Positions 58,401 through 64,000 of a stretch of 64,000 nt of DNA are shown piece after piece. Position 1 is the stretch's first letter. The number at the start of each line of letters is the position of its first letter. This DNA comes from Chamaecyparis obtusa (taxonomy: Eukaryota > Streptophyta > Pinopsida > Cupressales > Cupressaceae): NCBI GenBank assembly GCA_027943335.1, contig BSBK01003560.1, positions 2,171,001-2,235,000 on the forward strand, written 5' to 3'. A model generated the notes under the pieces. That model saw only the letters and a list, made by a program, of their open reading frames with translations. It had not been told where the DNA came from and searched no databases. The position numbers were made by a program, and so were the translations under genes.

Positions 58401-61396
58401 GTGTTATTATTAAATGTACATTATATATGTATATGTATATGTGGGTGAACACACATATACCTCTGCATATATAAATATTATTACTTGTGTGTATTTTATT
58501 TGTTTGTACAAGGGTATTTTAATGTTTAATAAAATATATTGAATAAAAGTAATAGTAATAATAATAGATATGAAAGGAAGCTCTTATTGGTAAAACTAGC
58601 TATCTAGGAGGGAGTCAAACTCAAGACCTCCTAGAAGTTAGGCTAGTTTGATTCCAAGTGGGCTATGTATGTTTCTTGAAAGCTTTATGTTTATTCTTCT
58701 TGTTATAGGTTTCTTTGGAGGCTATTTTAATTAAATTTATTAAGAAACTTTATTATGTGTTTATGAGAATGTTGGTTTGATTTTTCAAACCAACTATGAA
58801 AATTGGAGAAGTTGCTTCCCGTAAATAAAATCCTCCAACCATATAGTTGGAGGATAAAACAAATGAGTTTGGGGAAATTTGGGGGTGAGATATTTTTAAG
58901 GAAAAAAAAAATCTAGCAATTCTTGCAAAGTGTTTCTAGAAGTCATTTGGGAGAAATTTTGTCTCTGTGTGTTTTATTGATCATCTTTTTGGGAGTAGAT
59001 TTGGGAAATTTTTCTGAGTAAGGAAGAGAGGTTTGATTTCTAGAGGAGACTCTACCAGGAGGCTACCATCTCACTCAAACCTTGGAGGTACTGCAGGGGT
59101 GTGCTCCAACCATTGTGAGGTTTCTCCGCAGGTCTCCAGGTAGGATTTGGATCCAGAAAAGTTTAGTTCTTCTTGTATGTGTGTGAATGTTTTTGTGTAA
59201 TTATTCATAAGTGTTTTCATATTAGTGTGATGATAGGATGATATACATTTTTATTTAGTTGTTTAAAAATATTACAAACAAAAAAATGTGATCATTCCTT
59301 TTATCATTTCTTTTATGTAAATGTCTCTGTTATGACAGTTCAAATTGTTACAAAACCGTAAACTCTAAATGCAACTTGATTATTTTCCACCTTATTCTAG
59401 AGATATCATTTTGCATCCAATTAAAATGTGCATATGTTCCACTATCAAATTATCACTACATGGCTGAGTACTAATCAACCATTAACAATAATAATTTCCA
59501 ATTGTCATTTAAATAGAATGTGTAACTAGTTTTTGTAAACATATGCTATGTTATGTAAACTCTATCTAAGGAATGAATTAGGAAAGTCGACCATTATCAA
59601 ACAAGTAATACTTGTCAAATTACTAAACTTTATTAATCATTTCAACAACCTTTTCTATTCTTTGTTGTTATGAAGATGAGTCTTTATCTTGTTGTTGACA
59701 GTTAACACATAGATTTCCTATCACTACCATTTTTTCTATTCCTATCGTTCGGGTGAGAAGAACTAGAATTATACATTATACGCCATTACACCTAAATTCC
59801 AAAACAAAACAATAACAATATAGAACATATATTTAACATATACACACATAGTAGTTTTGCTATGAATCCAAGATTTATAATTTCTTATACTTTAAGTTAT
59901 ATTTGTATAAATACCTTTCAGGATGTTTGAGATAGGTTTCATCTTCATAGGAGTTAAGATGCAGATTTAGATTTTGGGGATTTAAAAAAAATTCAGACTT
60001 AGCCAAATTTCAGGCACATGAGGGTTCCCTAGATTTATGAACAAGTTATGGAACGTTGTGTTAATGCATGTGGAAAGTTATATGTTTTACCTTATGAATT
60101 TTTATACATGGTTTTGTTGGAATTATAAGATGTTACTCATGTGATTTTAGTACTTGTCTTATGATGGAATCCATAATATGAGGCTAGGAATCGTTCGGGT
60201 GGCCTGAGTGCACCAGAGGGTTCCCTAGACCTGTGAGATGGATCTTTTGAAAGAACTTAATGTTTTCATGGCTTGTGTGTTTGGGTAGGGGACTAGGTAC
60301 CCTAGGTGAGTGCCTCACTATAGGTGTTGGAACCCTAAAGTGGTTTCCAGATGATCCCATGAGTGGGTTAGTAAAAAGTGATAACCTAATAATGAATCTA
60401 GGAAAGGGGGGAAACAAAAGATAATATATTAATGGTCACATAGTCCTGTTGGAGTATCGGGACCATGGGTAACTGTCAGGTAGGATCCCTATTCAGAAAG
60501 GGGGTACCGCGGTTACATGATTGTTAGGGAGGATCCCAAAATATCAGATATGTGATGACACTCACCTAGAGGGTATGTTAGAAACCTAACCCTTGTGATT
60601 AGTAATGTGATATCTTGTAATGTTTTGTATTTATTTTCAAGTGAGGGTTTGTGAAACCTTAGAATGCTTAGGGCCTTGTGATTATCTTGGTTCTATCTCC
60701 TAGTATGGGGGGTGGAACTTCATCAGTTTCACATGGTTGGGTGGCAAACATCTTTCGAGGTCCTATTTGTGGTTCTTGACTTGCATGTGTTCAATTTTAT
60801 GCATTAATGAAGACCTTTCTATTTGTATAATTGTTACTGAAAATAAAGATGTAAAGATATGTTGTACATATATTTCAGGCTATTTTTGTATTTACTATTG
60901 TAATAATATTCATTATCAAAAAAATATAATTGAAAAGAAAAATAATGTAATTGGGAGGGATAGTTCTAGGTTTTATTTTAAGGGATATTATTTGAAAGAT
61001 CAAAGTTGAAATGTAAAGTGTAAATGTTGAATTATTCTCTCTATCTCTCCTATGTTGAAATAAAAGGAAATGTTTATTATGTTAAGGTTAAAATGTAATC
61101 TATAAGAATAGCTATTTCAATGTGTAGTAAAGAGAAATAAAATTGATATAAAATTGTAAATGAAATGTTATTTTCTTACCCTATCTCTTAAGTTATGAAA
61201 TGTGGAAGTAAAGAAAAGAAATGAAATTCTATTTGGATAAATAATGTAAATATGTTAGTAAATGAACTCATTAAGGGAACTTTAAGGAATGTAAATGTGA
61301 ATGTGTTAATGATGTAATGTTAAAAAAAATTGTTAGTTGCAATTTGTGGTCATAAGACCTGATTCCTTATGGATTCCCTGGTGGGGACATTACATT

Positions 61397-61409
61397 TGGT
61401 ATCAGAGCC
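61397..61409 (+). promoter_or_regulatory. Primer-binding site of element G
   Basis: TGGTATCAGAGCC lies two bases after the LTR end, complementary to initiator-Met tRNA. Confidence 0.92.
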
Positions 61410-61526
61410 CTGGTTGGTACACTAGGAGCTTAGGGTCTATTTATGTTTGAAACTCAAAACTTTTCAACACATTGAATGCTCCGTTTAAACTTGCACTTAA
61501 AATTGATATTACACCACTCTTCCAGG

Positions 61527-62810
61527 ATGCCTCCTGTTACTCATGGAAGAGATAAGGATAGAGCTCAAGATTCTTCCTCGAGATCTCACCCAGAGAGTTC
61601 CCATGTGGAATATGAGGGAGAAAAAAACTAAGATAATCATAGAAATGATAGTCAGAGTAATGACTCAGAAGGAGCCCATTTTAGACAACTTATGCAACAA
61701 CTTCTACATAGAATCGACAACCTTGAAAATAGAGTCAATGTTGAAGAAGGGAACCAAGCTCAGTACCAAGATAGGTAAAGAGATAGGAGCCCTAGGAAAA
61801 GGCAAGTTATGCAAAAATCTGGGGATACGGATACATATCACATGAGGGAAATTCTCAAAGTCAAGGTACCCCTTTTCTATGGAAACAAAGGGGGATCTAC
61901 TATGTAAACCTGCTTGTTAGACCTTGAGAGGTGTTTCTATATGCACCATTTTAGTGTCAATGTCAAGGCCAAATGCACTATTATGAATTTGAGGAAGTTT
62001 GCGTCTACATGGTGGCATATGGAAGAAGACAAACTTCAAGTCACCATCAACACTATTTCATGGGAATTAGTCCTAGAAATCTTTAAGGATCAGTTCATGT
62101 CTGATTAGTGGAGGAAGGGAAGGGAAAAATAATTTCACCACCTCAAGCAAGCCAACATGTTGGTGGAAGAGTATGAAAGAAAGTTCTATGAACTTAAGCC
62201 TTTCACAGGTTTTAGAGATAACAGACCCATTCTTGTCCAGCACTTCATCAGAAGTCTGAATGACTGAATATCAGGAGATGTAGCAGTCTTAGAACTCAAG
62301 AATCTTCGGGATGCCATCACTAAGGCATACCTAGTAGAAAGAAAGGTCAAAGGAAAAGGTGGCTACTCTAGTGGCCAAACTTTCAATGCTGGATCAAGTT
62401 CTAAGAGAAATTTTGATCAAGGAAATTCAAACTCCAAGAACTAGCAATCCTCTTTCAAAGGTGGACAAAACTTTCCTAAGAATAAATTTTACAATAATAA
62501 CCAAGGTAATGGAAGGTTTCAACAACCTTAGAACCAAAGAAATTTTTGGACACAACAAAGGATTCCTCCTCCACAATCCCAAAACTCTCAGAATTTCAAC
62601 ATAGGAGGTTATCAATAATCTAGTACTCCTCCTACAAGGAATTTTGGTCAAAGCATGGGGTGTTATTCTTGTGGACAATAAGGGTACATTGAAGTTCATT
62701 TCACTTAGCACATGAACCCCACCCATCATAATCAAGCAATTTCAGAACCAATAGTAGGAGATGTCAGACAATCTCATAGGGTGTTCACCACAGTGGAACA
62801 TAGACAAGAT
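61527..62810 (+). pseudogene. Element G gag
   Basis: It starts at ATG 61527 (MPPVTHGRDKDRAQDSSSRS), the first ATG after the leader with a followable frame. A helical segment (FRQLMQQLLHRIDNLENRV) precedes the gag core (HMREILKVKVPLFYGNKGG, LDLERCFYMHHFSVNVKAK, LRKFASTWWHMEEDKL, EYERKFYELKPFTGF). The knuckle (about 62660-62700) reads CYSCGQ, then a stop, then GYIEVHF, so two zinc ligands are lost. Stops at Gln/Trp/Arg sites occur roughly every 60-100 codons. The 100-codon ORF at 61543-61845 is in another frame. Confidence 0.82.
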
Positions 62811-64000
62811 GACCACTAGAACACTATCATAGAAACTTTAGGCTTGTTAAAGGGAAAAACTATTTCTATTCTCTTTGATCCAAGAGAAACTAATTCCTTC
62901 ATATCTTCCTCTTTGATAGAAAAGTGCGGGCTAGTGGTAGTAGGGCAAGGAGTTAAGTGGTAGGTAGAGCTAGCCTCAAGGGATAAAATGACCACATATT
63001 TGTGTGTTCAAGGTTTCAACTTGGGTTTAGGACCTTTCTCTTCCACTATTGATCTTTGAGTTATTCCTCTTGGATTGTACAAAGTTGTCCTAGGAATGGA
63101 TTGGTTAATAGCTCATGAAGCCATGATATATTGTAGAAAGAAGCTCATTTATTGCTTGGATGATTTGGGTAAGCCCAACACAATTTTGGGAATTCAACGA
63201 CCTATTTCACTCCAGATGATATCAGCTATGCAACTTAAGAAATGCATGAGAAAGGGATGTCAACTTATTATAGTCTCAATTAATGATTTGAGTGACAAGG
63301 AAGATAGAGAAATTATACTTGAGAAACCTTTACTTCAATAATTTGCAAATGTCTATCCAACTGAGATTTTGGGAATGCCTCCTAAAAGGGATACTGATTT
63401 CCACATAGAACTGGTGCTAGGGGCTGAACCTATCTCCAAAGCTCCTTATCGCATGACCACTTAGGAGTTGAGTGAGTTAAAAGTTAAACTAGAAGAACTC
63501 TTGGAAAAATGCTTTATCAAACCAAGTGTGTCACCTTGGGGAGCTCTGGTTATATTTGTTAAAAAGAAGGATGGTTCACTATGGTTGTGCATTAACTATC
63601 ATCAACTCAACAAAGTAACCATTAAGAATCGGTACCCTTTGCCAAGGATTGATGATCTATTCAATCAAATGAAAGGAGCCAAGGTGTTTTCCAAGATTGA
63701 TCTGAAGTCAAGTTATCATCAGTTAAGGATTCATGAAGCCAACATTCACCGAATAGCTTTTCATACCTAGTATGGACACTATGAATTTACCATAGTACCT
63801 TTTGGTCTCACAAATGCACCATCAGTATCCATGAGTCTTATGAATGGGGTATTCAAGACCTTCTTGGATAAATTTGTCATAATTTTCCTAGATGATATTT
63901 TGGTGTATTCTAAGTCAGTGGAAGAACATGAGAAACATCTTCAACAAGTGTTACAATGCCTTTGTGAGAATCAGTTATTTGCAAACTTGGAGAAGTGTGA
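62811..64000 (+). pseudogene. Element G protease and reverse transcriptase (cut by window end)
   Basis: The protease (about 62868-62910) reads ILFDPRETNSFISSSL. The family motif is FDSGATHSFIS, so the catalytic DSG has become DPR. LYKVVLGMDWLIAHEAMIYC follows. RT from about 63500: [51 protein letters not shown], a stop where Gln is expected before [15 protein letters not shown], and an intact catalytic FLDDILVYSK (about 63886-63915). The frame ends in LEKC at the window edge. Confidence 0.86.

Overview
This is repeat-rich intergenic DNA from a land plant, and I found no host gene in it. The evidence is a stack of plant-type LTR retrotransposons: Ty1/copia, Ty3/gypsy chromoviruses with chromodomains, and a Tat-like Ty3/gypsy element with two RNase H regions. 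Several carry primer sites matching the 3' end of initiator-Met tRNA (TGGTATCAGAGC type). Long leaders, LTRs up to about 5 kb, deep nesting and heavy stop-codon decay suggest a large, slowly purged genome. A gymnosperm is plausible, but the sequence alone does not prove it.

Layout. 1-4591: 3' part of a copia-type element (Copia-B) with an unusual lysine-rich ORF, a polypurine tract and a 1.2 kb LTR. 4592-5448 and 16132-16419: 5' part of a minus-strand chromovirus (A1), whose LTR is split by 5449-16126. That insert has two LTRs of about 3.65 kb, a primer site, a 3.4 kb non-coding interior, a polypurine tract and TCTAG target duplications. It has LARD (large retrotransposon derivative) architecture. 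16420-27054: a plus-strand copia element (Copia-C), split by a complete minus-strand chromovirus (A2, 17478-23227, duplication AAAAT). 27055-29728: 5' end of a minus-strand copia element (Copia-D). 29729-55971: a Tat-like element holding a complete minus-strand chromovirus (B, 34443-40790, duplication ATTTC) and a 5.17 kb solo LTR (44497-49668, duplication TCATA). 55972-57553: a decayed relative of the Copia-B ORF (Copia-E). 57554-64000: 5' LTR (3.84 kb), gag, protease and half of reverse transcriptase of a chromovirus-type gypsy element (G), running off the window.

How the parts relate. Removing each of three insertions (A2, B, solo LTR) with one copy of its duplication rejoins the host reading frame exactly. 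Removing the LARD-like insert rejoins the A1 LTR. The simplest order is E > Tat > Copia-D > Copia-C > A1/A2 > Copia-B and the LARD-like insert, with chromovirus B and the solo LTR in Tat and G in E. No element here is intact. Most in-frame stops sit where CAA, CAG, CGA or TGG is expected, as methylcytosine decay would give.

Most interesting points: (i) the LARD-like element and the coding element G share LTR termini, primer-site region and the first bases of the interior, so G's family is a candidate enzyme source; (ii) the solo LTR has related termini, giving a group of three giant LTRs; (iii) a lysine/glutamate-rich ORF of unknown function occurs in two copia contexts.
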